Origin: Flavisphingomonas formosensis
GTDB taxonomy: Bacteria; Pseudomonadota; Alphaproteobacteria; Sphingomonadales; Sphingomonadaceae
Direction: 5' to 3'
Length of the DNA stretch: 64,000 bases
Assembly (NCBI RefSeq): GCF_009755815.1
Contig: NZ_WRPK01000001.1
Span: forward strand, 372,001 to 436,000
Shown piece by piece: positions 7,787 through 16,898 of the stretch; position 1 is the first letter of the stretch, and every line of letters begins with the position of its first letter. Position numbers and translations under genes: made by a program. Under the pieces are notes generated by a model. It was not told the DNA's origin and made no database searches. It saw only the letters and a list, made by a program, of their open reading frames with translations.

Positions 7787-9001
7787 GTGGTCACCAAGTT
7801 GAACCTGCACAAGCTGATGGGGACGGACGAAGGCTATCTCGCCGAGATCCGCGTTCCCGAAAGGGATCGCGTGGTGCTCACCACCGCGCGCGAGAAGATT
7901 CGCGACACATTGCGCAGCGCGTTTCGTAACTGGCACCATTTCGTGTCGCGCATCGAACTGCAGGATTCGCTGGTTGTCGCCTCGGCGACCCCGCGCCTGC
8001 CGACCCCGAAATTCCGCATCCAGGGCAGCTTCGCCTATCACACCGCCAACGACTGCCAGAACCCGCCCGACCAGCAGATCGACCAAGACGATGGCGTCTA
8101 TCTCCCGATCTCCTTCGTCACCGTGAATGGCCGAGCCCGTCCGACGATCGCCTCCAGCACCTACTTCCGGATCGTCGAGCGTGCGCTCGGCCCGCTGTGC
8201 GAGGCCCAGGGCTGGAGGCTCAATCCGGGCAAGGCCAAGAACTCGTGCGTGCGCGTAGAGATCGATTGGCGCCTGCACATCGATCTTCCGCTCTACGCGA
8301 TCCGCGACGAAGCCTTCGAGCAGCTCGTTGAGGTCGCCGCGGTCGCGAAGATGGCCAAGGCGAGCGAGATCCGCGATTCGCGTGAACTCGACGAGCGCAT
8401 CTACCGCGACCTTGCCGCCGCCGAAATCATCCTCGCGCATCGCAGCAGCGGCTGGATCGAATCCGATCCGCGCCGTCTCGAGAAATGGTTCCGCGCGGCG
8501 ATCGACCTTTACGGTTCCCAGGTCCGCGACCTTTCGCGCTGCTTCAAGGGGCTGCGCGACGCCAGGCTCGACGATGGCCTGAGCTCGATCTGCATCATGG
8601 CGAGCGTCGTGCGCGCAATCGAGAATCTGGGCGGTCTTGATGCGGGAAGGCTCGATCTCGCCATCGTCAGTGCGGCACGCGAAATCGCGCGGCTGGCGGA
8701 CCAGCCCGTCGAGAACCCGGTCTTTCCCGGTGATGCCGCCAAGCATCTCTGCTTGGGCTGGACGCCGCAATATCGCAAGCGGGTCCGGAGCTTGTTCGCC
8801 GAGGCGGCGGACGAGCTGGAGGCGGCAATCGATGGTACGTTTCACAAGACGATCGCGCTTGCCCGGGCGCGCAAGGCGTTTGGTGCCCGCGTGCCCGAGC
8901 GGGAGGATCTGATCGCCGCGGTAGGCGCGGTCGAGATGGTGCGCAGCACGCCCGCGCAGCGCCAACCCGCCGCGCTGGTGCCGCGGACCAAGTCGGGATG
9001 A
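7787..9001 (+). CDS. CD-NTase cyclic (oligo)nucleotide synthase of CBASS, DncV-like
   Basis: This enzyme of 404 residues is expected to sense phage infection and synthesise a cyclic di- or trinucleotide second messenger. The polymerase-beta-like nucleotidyltransferase motifs are intact. The GS motif is in RIQGSFAYHT (residues ~80-81), Asp99 and Asp101 are in QQIDQDDGVYLP, and the third metal ligand Asp166 is in WRLHIDLPLYAI. HIDLPLYA is characteristic of DncV relatives. The start is GTG 7787, preceded by AAGGA with 7-base spacing. The stop overlaps the Cap2 start (ATGA). The C-terminus (PAALVPRTKSG) is a flexible tail, as needed for conjugation by Cap2. Product identity cannot be read from sequence. 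Confidence 0.88.
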   Translation: MVTKLNLHKLMGTDEGYLAEIRVPERDRVVLTTAREKIRDTLRSAFRNWHHFVSRIELQDSLVVASATPRLPTPKFRIQGSFAYHTANDCQNPPDQQIDQDDGVYLPISFVTVNGRARPTIASSTYFRIVERALGPLCEAQGWRLNPGKAKNSCVRVEIDWRLHIDLPLYAIRDEAFEQLVEVAAVAKMAKASEIRDSRELDERIYRDLAAAEIILAHRSSGWIESDPRRLEKWFRAAIDLYGSQVRDLSRCFKGLRDARLDDGLSSICIMASVVRAIENLGGLDAGRLDLAIVSAAREIARLADQPVENPVFPGDAAKHLCLGWTPQYRKRVRSLFAEAADELEAAIDGTFHKTIALARARKAFGARVPEREDLIAAVGAVEMVRSTPAQRQPAALVPRTKSG

Positions 9002-10548
9002 ACATGGAGACCATCCGGCCGGTCATCGATGCGGCCGCGCAACTCGGCTTCAAGCCGCGGCTTACCGCCGACGGTCTCGACTTGGTTGGGCAGGTTGCGG
9101 TTGGGCCCGCCATGGTACCCCTGCGCGCGCGCTTCGCGGATCTGGCCCTTGCCGATGCGCCTCGCTTCTACCTGTCCGATACGACGATGCTCGGCCGCAA
9201 GGTCGTCCCGCATGTCGACGAAGCCGGCGAACTCTGCGTCGTTGACCGGCGAATCTATATATTCGACCGCTATCAGGCGCCGGAACAGGTGCTCGGTCTT
9301 ATCGTTCGCGCGGGCGAAGTGCTCGAGCGCGGAATGACCAAGGCCGGGACGCGGGAGATTGCCGAGGAATTTCTTTCATACTGGTCCAGCACCTATCTCG
9401 AGCTCCCGAGTGCCAGGGGGACCAAGGTGCCGGCGAATCTGGCGCACCTTACCACCGCCGCCACGCTGTCGTTCGAGGCGCATCAAGCCAAGCCCGGCAC
9501 GCTTGGCGAACTGCTCGACTGGGCCAGCTTCTGGGACGCTACGCTCGCGGATAAAATGGTCACGGGGTTGGCGCGGCTCACCGCGCGCGATCCCGCAATC
9601 GCGCTGAGCGCGCCGAACGGAACGATCGTCGCCACGGTGATGGTCTCGGCCCGCGGCGCCAAGTTCAGGGAGACGCTCGGCCGGCCCCAGGCATGGCAGC
9701 GCTTCGTGCGATCGACTGCCGCGCGCAGCTTGCCGATCGAGCGCAGCGAAGGCCGTCGGACCGACCTCGCCAGCCTGTTTGGTGTCAACGGTCCCAATGG
9801 GACCGCACCGCTCGCGGGGCGCACCATCGTCCAGATCGGCTGCGGCGCGATCGGCGGCTACCTGGCGCGAATGCTCGCCCAGAGCGGCGCCGGCGTTGGC
9901 GCGCGGTTTGCCATCATCGATCCCGAGAAACTCGACCGGCCTAATGTCCGCCGACATCAATTGGGTCTGGGCGAGGTCGGGCGCTACAAGGCAGAAGGTT
10001 GCGCCGAGCTGGTCGCCCGCGACTTTCCTGGCGTCGACATTGTCCCGATCTGCACAGCGGCACAGGATCAGGCAGCGGTGCTCGCCGCTGCGGATCTGGT
10101 GATCGATGCAACCGGCGAGCAATCATTCAGCGACTGGCTGAACGCCTGGGCATTGCAGCGGCGAGCTGCCGAACAACCATGCCCGGCGCTGCTCTACAGC
10201 TGGATCGCCGGGCATGGCGCGGCGACGCAGAGCTTTTTAAGCGTCGATGAGAAGCATGCTTGCCTCCGCTGCCTGCAGCCCGACCTCTCCAAACCGGGGC
10301 GGTTTGATCCCTTAAAGGAGCCCGTTGCCGAACCCGTCGCGGCCTGCGGCACCCAGCCCGTCTCGCGCTATGGCCCGGCAGCCTCAATGGCGGCCGCGAG
10401 TCTCGCCGCAAGCCATGCCGAGGACTGGGGGCTCGGTCGGCCGCACCATCTGCTGCGCACCGTCCGAATCGATTGGGAAGCGAGCGTCCGGCGCGATCCT
10501 AAAAGTCCGGACCGTTCTCCAGCCTGTCCCGCCTGCGCTGCCCTGTGA
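8998..10548 (+). CDS. cap2: Cap2: E2-E1 ubiquitin-transfer-like fusion of type II CBASS
   Basis: The product has 516 residues and two modules. The N-terminal E2-like part has its candidate catalytic Cys80 in EAGELCVVD. The C-terminal ThiF/E1 adenylation domain has the nucleotide loop IGCGAIGGYLA (~residue 280), DPEKLDRPNVRRHQ, and a candidate E1 cysteine in AACGTQPVSRYG. Two CxxC pairs (ACLRC, ACPAC) likely form the E1 zinc site. In type II CBASS, Cap2 conjugates the C-terminus of the CD-NTase to a target and primes it for signalling. It overlaps the CD-NTase and Cap3 genes by 4 bases each. Confidence 0.9.
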   Translation: MNMETIRPVIDAAAQLGFKPRLTADGLDLVGQVAVGPAMVPLRARFADLALADAPRFYLSDTTMLGRKVVPHVDEAGELCVVDRRIYIFDRYQAPEQVLGLIVRAGEVLERGMTKAGTREIAEEFLSYWSSTYLELPSARGTKVPANLAHLTTAATLSFEAHQAKPGTLGELLDWASFWDATLADKMVTGLARLTARDPAIALSAPNGTIVATVMVSARGAKFRETLGRPQAWQRFVRSTAARSLPIERSEGRRTDLASLFGVNGPNGTAPLAGRTIVQIGCGAIGGYLARMLAQSGAGVGARFAIIDPEKLDRPNVRRHQLGLGEVGRYKAEGCAELVARDFPGVDIVPICTAAQDQAAVLAAADLVIDATGEQSFSDWLNAWALQRRAAEQPCPALLYSWIAGHGAATQSFLSVDEKHACLRCLQPDLSKPGRFDPLKEPVAEPVAACGTQPVSRYGPAASMAAASLAASHAEDWGLGRPHHLLRTVRIDWEASVRRDPKSPDRSPACPACAAL

Positions 10549-11090
10549 CAGCCTATGTCCTGCTTCCGGCGTGGGTCATGCGCACCATCCGGACGGAACG
10601 ATCACTTCATCTTCCCAACGAGACCGGCGGCTTTCTGATCGGCATACGACGCGGGCCCCATATCGAGGTCACCAGCCTGACCAGGCAGGGGCCGCTCGAC
10701 CGCGCGAGCGGCATCAGCTTCGAACGCTTGTGTCCGTCGCACCGCGACCAGATTCACGCGGCTTGGGAACGCAGTGGCGGTATCGAGAGCCTCGTCGGCG
10801 ATTGGCACTCGCATCCGCACGGGACCGCCGATGCTTCCGGGGTCGATCACTCCGCATGGCGGACCCTGGTGCGGACATCGAGTCGCCCGATGCTCGGGCT
10901 GGTGGATGCCGGGTGCGCGACGCCCAATCTCTATTTTGCGGCCGCATGGCTTCGCTCGTTCGCGGTTGAGCTGGGGCTTGCCGATCAGGATGCAGGGCAT
11001 CTGATATTTGCCGCACCGGAGGTGGATGAAACCAAGCGGCCGGTCACCCGGACCCTGTTCTGGCGAGGAATTGGCGGCGCCGCGCGCTGA
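10545..11090 (+). CDS. cap3: Cap3: JAB/JAMM isopeptidase of type II CBASS
   Basis: This is a 181-residue zinc-dependent deconjugating protease. The JAMM motif is complete: Glu26 in NETGGFLIG, His88 and His90 in GDWHSHPHG, and the Ser98/Asp101 pair in DASGVDHSAW. Cap3 removes the CD-NTase from its conjugates, opposing Cap2. The start is GTG, overlapping the Cap2 stop (GTGA). It is the last gene of the CD-NTase-Cap2-Cap3 operon. Confidence 0.9.
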   Translation: MTAYVLLPAWVMRTIRTERSLHLPNETGGFLIGIRRGPHIEVTSLTRQGPLDRASGISFERLCPSHRDQIHAAWERSGGIESLVGDWHSHPHGTADASGVDHSAWRTLVRTSSRPMLGLVDAGCATPNLYFAAAWLRSFAVELGLADQDAGHLIFAAPEVDETKRPVTRTLFWRGIGGAAR

Positions 11091-11488
11091 CCGGCGTTGG
11101 GTGCGCGGGATCAGCGGAGCGCACGCCGGCTCTTCTGCGAAGCCGCCGGGGATCGCGGGCTTGATTGCCGCGCACAGCACGCTGGTTGGGGCTTGGGCGC
11201 GGCAGCGGCTGGCGCAAAGTCGCGCGCTGCCAAGGCGTCGACCGTGACAAACCTCAGTGCCGGCGCTGTAGGTGACCTATGTCACGGGACGGACCGACGC
11301 CATTGAGCAACGACGCCCAACTGTCCTTGCGTATCGGCCAGGCCGTAGCTTTCGAAGGCACGATCACCATGAAGGGCATTTTTAGGGATCATCGTAGTCG
11401 TCTCGGCAGCCTTAATCGGTTCTGCTGCCATCGTGATAGCCGCGCGAACCCGCGTGCGGCAGCTCCCGGGATCACCTACGCCGATCTC
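11091..11488. other. Intergenic after CBASS operon, no supported gene
   Basis: No gene is supported here. One frame at about 11380-11488 encodes a hydrophobic, membrane-helix-like peptide (IIVVVSAALIGSAAIVIAA) but has no usable start, because a stop directly precedes it. It may be the remnant of a small membrane protein cut by the adjacent IS630-type element. Confidence 0.4.
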
Positions 11489-12296
11489 TAGAGCGGGATA
11501 ACACTACCTTGATCCATAACCGGCGTTGGCGAGGTAATTGCGGCATTCGGCTGGGCTGAAGGCCTCGAGCAGAGAGCCGATGCGCTGTCAGGTGGCATCG
11601 CGAGTGCGCTCGGCAGCCTTTCGCATGAGATGCTTGAGCTTAGCGAAGACCTGCTCGATCGGATTGAGATCGGGACTGTAGGGCGGCAAGAACAGGAGTT
11701 TGGCGCCAGCGCTGCGGATCGCCTTACGGATGGCAGGCCGCCTGACCGACCGGCGCCCAGCCGCGCTACGGCGTCATGTTGGTCTTCGCCCAGGTTTCAT
11801 CGATGAAGACGAGCCGCGTCGGATCAAGCTGGCCCTGATACGTCTTCCATTGCTCGCGCCGACGAGTGATTGCCGGCCGAAGCTGCTCGGCGGGCAGTAC
11901 GCTTTTTTGAAGCTCAGCCCCTCGGCATGAACGAAGCGCCAGACCTGCACGTAATCGACCTTCACCCCACGCTCCGCCAACTCGGCTACCAGCCCGCGCA
12001 GCGTGAAGTCCGTCATGATCCGCTCCAGCAGCCAGGTTCGATTATCGCCCGATAAAATGTTCGGCTTGTAGCCGCCTATCTTCCCCGGCGCGGCGCTCCC
12101 CGTCTCCCGGACACGCCGGACCCATTTGATCGCCGAACTCGGCGCCACGCCAAAGCGCGCCGCCGCCCGCTCGCGCAAATCCATCGAATAGGGCTTTGCC
12201 ATGCTTGCCGGCCTCCTCAGCCCAGCAAACATCTTGAATCAGAAAATCACAGCCAGCGGAATCCCCCTCGATTCAGCGAAACATCATCTCGCTCTA
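11489..12296 (-). mobile_element. Decayed IS630-family insertion sequence
   Basis: The element of ~808 bp lies between TA dinucleotides. Imperfect terminal inverted repeats read TAGAGCGGGATAA on the left and TTAGAGCGAGATGA on the right (reverse complement). IS630 elements insert at TA. Intact relatives are around 1.1 kb, so some 250-300 bp are missing internally. Confidence 0.7.
11504..12202 (-). pseudogene. IS630-family transposase remnant
   Basis: The N-terminal helix-turn-helix part is readable (MAKPYSMDLRERAAARFG, then [18 protein letters not shown] and [11 protein letters not shown]). It lacks the usual stretch of about 15 residues near the start. The frame then breaks; a short block of the DDE core (FIDETW) appears in another frame. 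Most of the catalytic middle is deleted, and the C-terminal blocks SPDLNPIEQ and NYLANAGYG reappear. It is non-functional. Confidence 0.75.
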
Positions 12297-12538
12297 AGGC
12301 CTGAGTTAGGGCGCGTAGCCGCCAGTCGATGATAGTGCACTCCGTTAGCAGCTACCGGGCGCTATCCGGCGCTTGACGGACTCTGGCTGGCGAGCAATGA
12401 TCAGGCATGGCACGCCGGAACGTCCTCCTGAGCATTCGCAGCGCTTCCTGCGCCGCAGAACTGCGCGCCTTCAACCCGTATCCTCACGCCCAGGCTGCGC
12501 CATAGTCGGACCCATTCCTAGCACCCGACCATGACCGC

Positions 12539-12568
12539 AGCCCCGCCGAGCCCTCGACGGGGCTTTTT
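12539..12568 (+). terminator. Intrinsic terminator just upstream of hen1
   Basis: A stem AGCCCCG/CGGGGCT with a 13-base loop is followed directly by TTTTT. It ends only 18 bases before the hen1 start codon. It may close a short upstream transcript, or act as an attenuator in the leader of the repair operon, since no other gene ends just before it. Confidence 0.65.
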
Positions 12569-12585
12569 CATACCTGGATCATTCC

Positions 12586-13992
12586 ATGCTCCTGACGATC
12601 ACTACGACGCATCACCCCGCGACCGATCTCGGCTTTCTACTGATGAAGCACCCCGACAATGTGCATGTCGTCGATCTGAGCTTCGGCAAGGCGACGCTGT
12701 TCTACCCCGAGGCGACGGAGGAGCGCTGCACCGCCGCGATCACGCTTGAAGTCGACGCGGTCGAGCTGGTGCGCGGCAAGGGCAGCATCGAGGATCAATA
12801 TGTCAACGACCGGCCCTATGCAGCGTCGTCGCTGCTGTCGGTCGCGTTGGGGCGACTGCTCAACACGGCGATGGGTGGGCGTTCGAAGATTCGGCAGGAG
12901 CTGGCCGATCAGGCGATCCCGCTCGAGGCGATGATCACGCCATTGCCTGCGCGCGGTGGACTGGCTCTGCTCGAGCGCATGTTCGCGCCGCTCGGATATA
13001 CGGTCGAGGTTGACGCGATCCCGCTTGATCCCGCGCATCCCGATTGGGGCAATAGCCCCTATGTCACGTTGAGACTCAGTGGTCAGGTGCGGCTGGCCGC
13101 GCTGCTGACGCACCTGTTCGTGCTGATCCCGGTGCTCGATAACAACAAGCATTATTATGTCGGTGAGGCCGAGGTCGAGAAGCTGCTCCGCAAGGGCGAG
13201 GGCTGGCTCGAGACGCACCCCGATCGCGAGTTGATCGTGCGTCGCTATCTGCGTGGCTTTGGCGGGCTCGTGCGCAAGGCGCGTCAGCAGCTCGATGAGC
13301 GCGTCGAAGCCGAGGAGGTCGAGGAACATGCCGTGCGGGATTCGGCCGAGGAGGCGATCGAGAAGCCGATCCGCCTCAACGACCAGCGGATGGAGCGCGT
13401 GGTCGCGATGATCCGCGAGCTTAGTGCTGTGAGCGTGGTCGATCTTGGTTGCGGCGAGGGCCGGTTGCTGCGCGAACTGCTCAAGCTTCCGGGGCTCAGC
13501 AAGATCACCGGGGTGGAGGTGGCACCGCGCGTGCTCGCCGGCGCCGGCGATCGCCTGAAGCTTGACCACATGCCCGACATGAAGCGCCAGCGGATCGAGC
13601 TGCTCCAAGGCTCGCTCGTCTATCGCGACGATCGCCTGAAGGGGTTCGACGTCGCCGCGGTGATCGAGGTGATCGAGCATATGGAGGCCGAGCGGCTGCC
13701 CGCGTTCGAGGCCAATGTGTTCGGCCATGCGCGGCCAGGCGCGGTGATCGTGACGATGCCGAACCGCGAATACAACGCGCTGTTCGAGGGCATGAAGCCC
13801 GACGCGATGCGACACCCCGACCATCGCTTCGAATGGACCCGCGCCGAGTTCCGGCATTGGGCGGAAAGCGTGGCGCTCGCCCATGGCTATGCCATCCGTT
13901 TTGACGGAATCGGCACTGAAGACCCCACTCATGGCCACGCGACCCAAGTCGCCATTTTCACGCGCATGGATGAAGCGAAGACCGCGGCATGA
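12586..13992 (+). CDS. hen1: Hen1: RNA 3'-terminal 2'-O-methyltransferase
   Basis: This 468-residue enzyme methylates the 2'-OH at the RNA repair junction so that the mended RNA resists re-cleavage. The N-terminal half (~1-240) is the Hen1-specific domain that interacts with Pnkp. The C-terminal SAM-dependent methyltransferase domain has the SAM loop VVDLGCGEGRLLREL near residue 284. The metal/catalytic block EVIEHMEAERLPAFE is near residue 360, followed by VIVTMPNREYNALF and HRFEWTRAEFRHW. Length and motifs match bacterial Hen1. Its stop overlaps the Pnkp start (ATGA), so the two subunits are made together. The ribosome-binding site is weak. Confidence 0.92.
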   Translation: MLLTITTTHHPATDLGFLLMKHPDNVHVVDLSFGKATLFYPEATEERCTAAITLEVDAVELVRGKGSIEDQYVNDRPYAASSLLSVALGRLLNTAMGGRSKIRQELADQAIPLEAMITPLPARGGLALLERMFAPLGYTVEVDAIPLDPAHPDWGNSPYVTLRLSGQVRLAALLTHLFVLIPVLDNNKHYYVGEAEVEKLLRKGEGWLETHPDRELIVRRYLRGFGGLVRKARQQLDERVEAEEVEEHAVRDSAEEAIEKPIRLNDQRMERVVAMIRELSAVSVVDLGCGEGRLLRELLKLPGLSKITGVEVAPRVLAGAGDRLKLDHMPDMKRQRIELLQGSLVYRDDRLKGFDVAAVIEVIEHMEAERLPAFEANVFGHARPGAVIVTMPNREYNALFEGMKPDAMRHPDHRFEWTRAEFRHWAESVALAHGYAIRFDGIGTEDPTHGHATQVAIFTRMDEAKTAA

Positions 13993-16529
13993 AGATCGAG
14001 ATTCCCGAATTTGCGCTCGTGCTGCTGGTCGGTGCTTCTGGCACCGGCAAGTCGAGCTTTGCGGCCAAGCATTTCCTGCCGACCGAGGTTATCTCGTCGG
14101 ACCGGATGCGCGGATGGGTCGCCGATGATGAGACCGATCAGGACGCGACCGGCGACGCGTTCGATGTGCTTCACTATGTGGTGGAGAAGCGGCTCAAGGG
14201 GCGGCGCCTCACGGTGGTGGACGCGACCAATGTCCAGCCGGAGTCGCGCAAGACGCTGATCTCGCTTGCGCGTAAATGGCATGCGCTGGCGGTCGCGATC
14301 GTGTTCGATCTTCCCGTCGAGCTGGCCGTGGCGCGCAATAAGGAGCGCCCGGATCGCCAGTTCGGCGACGGTCCGGTGCGTCGCCATGCACAGGCGCTCA
14401 AGCGATCGATCGGCGGCATGAACCGCGAAGGCATTCGCTATGTCCATCGGTTGCGCTCGGTCGAGGAAGTCGACGCGGTCGAGATTACCCGCACGCGCCT
14501 GTGGACCGATCGCCGCGAGGAGACCGGGCCGTTCGATATCATTGGCGATATCCATGGTTGTGCAACCGAGCTCGAAACGCTGCTCGGCGAGCTCGGCTAT
14601 GCGGTTGCCTGGAACGGCAAGGAGGTGCAGGTCACGCCACCCGAGGGGCGTCGCGCGGTGTTCGTCGGCGACCTGGTGGATCGCGGCCCGCGCTCGCCCG
14701 ACGTGCTGCGCGTCGCTAAGCACATGGTCGATAGCGGAACCGGCCTAGTCGTGGTCGGGAACCACGACGACAAGCTCAAGCGCCATCTCGACGGTCGCAA
14801 CGTCAAGGTCAGCCATGGCCTTGGCGAGACGATCGAGCAGTTGGCGCAGGAGCCGCCCGAGTTCCTGGCCGAGATGCGTCAATGGCTCGGCAGCCTGATC
14901 AGCCACTATGTCCTCGACGGAGGCAAGCTCGTCGTCGCGCATGCGGGCCTCAAGGAAGAGATGCAGGGCCGCGCATCGGGCGCGGTGCGCAGCTTCTGCA
15001 TGTATGGCGAGACGACCGGCGAGATCGACGAGTTCGGCCTGCCGGTGCGCTGGGACTGGGCGGCGGATTACAAGGGCAAGGCCAAGGTCGTGTACGGCCA
15101 CACGCCGGTGCTGGAGGCCAACTGGGTCAACGGCACGATTTGCGTCGACACCGGCTGTGTGTTCGGCGGCAAGCTGACCGCGCTGCGCTATCCTGAGTTG
15201 GAGCTGGTTTCGGTGCCGGCCGAGCGGACCTATTATGAACCGATCCGCCCGCTGGAGGCTCCGGCGGCGGACACGGGGCTGGGTCAGCATCAGCTCGACA
15301 TTGGCGACGTACTGGGCAAGCAGGCGATCGAAACGCGGCTCTATGGCTTCGTCACGGTGCGGGAGGACAATGCCGCGGCGGCGCTCGAGGTGATGAGCCG
15401 CTACGCCGTGGACCCGCGCTGGCTGATCCACTTGCCTCCCACCATGTCGCCGGCTGAGACCAGCGTCATGGACGGCTGGCTTGAGCGGCCCGAGGAGGCG
15501 TTCGCTTACTATGGCTCGAAGGGCGTCAAAACGCTCGTGGCCGAAGAGAAGCATATGGGATCGCGCGCGCTGATCGTGCTCGCGCGGAACCAGAGCGTCG
15601 CCGAGAAGCGCTTCGGCGTCCATGACGGCTCGCGTGGTGTTATCGTTACGCGAACCGGACGGCGCTTCTTCAACGACGCAGCGATCGAGGCGGCGGCGAT
15701 GCACCGACTCGACGCAGCGATGGAGGCATCGGGGTTGTGGGAGGAGCTTGGCTCCGACTGGGTGCTGTGGGACGCGGAGATCATGCCGTGGAGCATGAAG
15801 GCCGGGTCGCTGGTCCGCGGCCAATATGCGGCGGTGGGATCGGCTGCGATCGCCGGGCTGGATGCGGCGTCACAGGCACTCGCGGCGGCACGGGCACGCG
15901 GTGTCGCGGTTGAAGATCTGGCCGAGGCTGCTGCCACGCGCTTGGACGACGCGGTGCGCTACCGGGCGGCCTACAACCGCTATGTTGCGCCCTTCGCCGG
16001 GATCGACGACCTGCGCATCGCACCCTTCCACCTGCTAGCCAGTGAAGGCGCGGTGCACGATGCGCGCGATCATCTCTGGCACATGGCGATGGCGCACCGT
16101 CTGGCGGCGGCTGACCCGGCGATGCTGGTCGCGACCGACTATCGCCAGATCGACCTCGAAGACCCTGCGAAGGTCGCCGATGCCATTGCCTGGTGGGAGG
16201 GGATGACCGCGGCCGGCGGCGAAGGCATGGTGGTAAAGCCGCTCGACTTCATCGCGCGCGGGCAAAAGGGTCCGCTCCAGCCGGCGATCAAGTGCCGTGG
16301 CCGCGAATATCTGCGGATCATCTACGGCCCTGACTACGACCGGCCCGAAAACCTGTCGCGCCTCAAGAAGCGCGGACTCGGCCACAAACGCTCGATGGCG
16401 ATGCGCGAGTTCGCGCTGGGTTTGGAAGCGCTACACCGCTTCGTCGAGCATGCACCGCTGACGCGGGTGCACCAAGCGGTGTTCGGCGTGTTGGCGATGG
16501 AGACGGAGCCGGTCGATCCCCGCCTCTAG
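13989..16529 (+). CDS. pnkp: Pnkp: polynucleotide kinase-phosphatase-ligase of RNA repair
   Basis: This trifunctional enzyme of 846 residues heals and seals RNA cut by ribotoxins. The kinase is N-terminal, with P-loop VGASGTGKSSF (~15-25). The metallophosphatase follows: DIIGDIHGC (~185), GDLVDRGPRSPDVL and VVGNHDDKL. The C-terminal adenylyltransferase/ligase has the nucleotidyl lysine in EEKHMGSRAL (~520) and later motifs VVKPL and IKCRGREYLRIIYG. The full family length is present. It forms a heterotetramer with Hen1, encoded immediately upstream. The context of toxin genes and HEPN-type nucleases fits defence or self-repair of tRNA. Confidence 0.93.
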   Translation: MKIEIPEFALVLLVGASGTGKSSFAAKHFLPTEVISSDRMRGWVADDETDQDATGDAFDVLHYVVEKRLKGRRLTVVDATNVQPESRKTLISLARKWHALAVAIVFDLPVELAVARNKERPDRQFGDGPVRRHAQALKRSIGGMNREGIRYVHRLRSVEEVDAVEITRTRLWTDRREETGPFDIIGDIHGCATELETLLGELGYAVAWNGKEVQVTPPEGRRAVFVGDLVDRGPRSPDVLRVAKHMVDSGTGLVVVGNHDDKLKRHLDGRNVKVSHGLGETIEQLAQEPPEFLAEMRQWLGSLISHYVLDGGKLVVAHAGLKEEMQGRASGAVRSFCMYGETTGEIDEFGLPVRWDWAADYKGKAKVVYGHTPVLEANWVNGTICVDTGCVFGGKLTALRYPELELVSVPAERTYYEPIRPLEAPAADTGLGQHQLDIGDVLGKQAIETRLYGFVTVREDNAAAALEVMSRYAVDPRWLIHLPPTMSPAETSVMDGWLERPEEAFAYYGSKGVKTLVAEEKHMGSRALIVLARNQSVAEKRFGVHDGSRGVIVTRTGRRFFNDAAIEAAAMHRLDAAMEASGLWEELGSDWVLWDAEIMPWSMKAGSLVRGQYAAVGSAAIAGLDAASQALAAARARGVAVEDLAEAAATRLDDAVRYRAAYNRYVAPFAGIDDLRIAPFHLLASEGAVHDARDHLWHMAMAHRLAAADPAMLVATDYRQIDLEDPAKVADAIAWWEGMTAAGGEGMVVKPLDFIARGQKGPLQPAIKCRGREYLRIIYGPDYDRPENLSRLKKRGLGHKRSMAMREFALGLEALHRFVEHAPLTRVHQAVFGVLAMETEPVDPRL

Positions 16530-16560
16530 CTGGGATTGAACTGACACTTAGCCGGGTTTT

Positions 16561-16584
16561 CTCCGGGCCGCTTATGGCCCGGAG
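16561..16584. other. Strong GC hairpin after pnkp
   Basis: A 9-bp perfect stem CTCCGGGCC/GGCCCGGAG with a 6-base loop lies 32 bases after the pnkp stop. It has no T tail on either strand, so it may be a Rho-type or processing structure rather than a classical terminator. It lies between convergent transcription units. Confidence 0.4.
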
Positions 16585-16691
16585 GAAACGGCTCCTTACG
16601 TGACGCGAAGGGCAGCTTTTAGGTGTGCTCAACGAGCACCGGAACGACCGGATGTAGGGCGCATTCCCGCTGGTCCGCTGTCCAGCGACAT

Positions 16692-16898
16692 CTATTCCCC
16701 CTGCTCGGCAGAATAGAACATGGGATTGCGCATCCAGGCGGCGATGGCGGACTCGCGCCATCCGGCGCAGCGGGTGCTGATCGCGATCTGCCTGGGGAAC
16801 GTGCCCTGCTGGATCTTGCGATAGAGCGTCGCCCGGCTGAGCCCGGTGCGGTCGAGCACCGCGTTGAGCCGGAGGATGCGGTCGGGGGTTTCTGACAT
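16692..16898 (-). CDS. AlpA-like helix-turn-helix protein
   Basis: This 68-residue protein resembles the AlpA/MerR-like excisionase fold: LNAVLDRTGLSRATLYRKI (helix-turn-helix), then QGTFPRQIAI (wing), then WRESAIAAWM. ATG 16898 is preceded by GGAG (on the minus strand, GCAAGGAGAC). It is a likely regulator or excision factor of the genomic island. No operon partner is visible on the same strand; the next gene upstream is 0.6 kb away and on the other strand. Confidence 0.7.
   Translation of the reverse strand: MSETPDRILRLNAVLDRTGLSRATLYRKIQQGTFPRQIAISTRCAGWRESAIAAWMRNPMFYSAEQGE

Noticed and set aside
11279-11491. 70-codon plus-strand frame before the IS630 remnant
   Set aside because: No ribosome-binding site or motif; the hydrophobic peptide noticed there is in another frame without a start.
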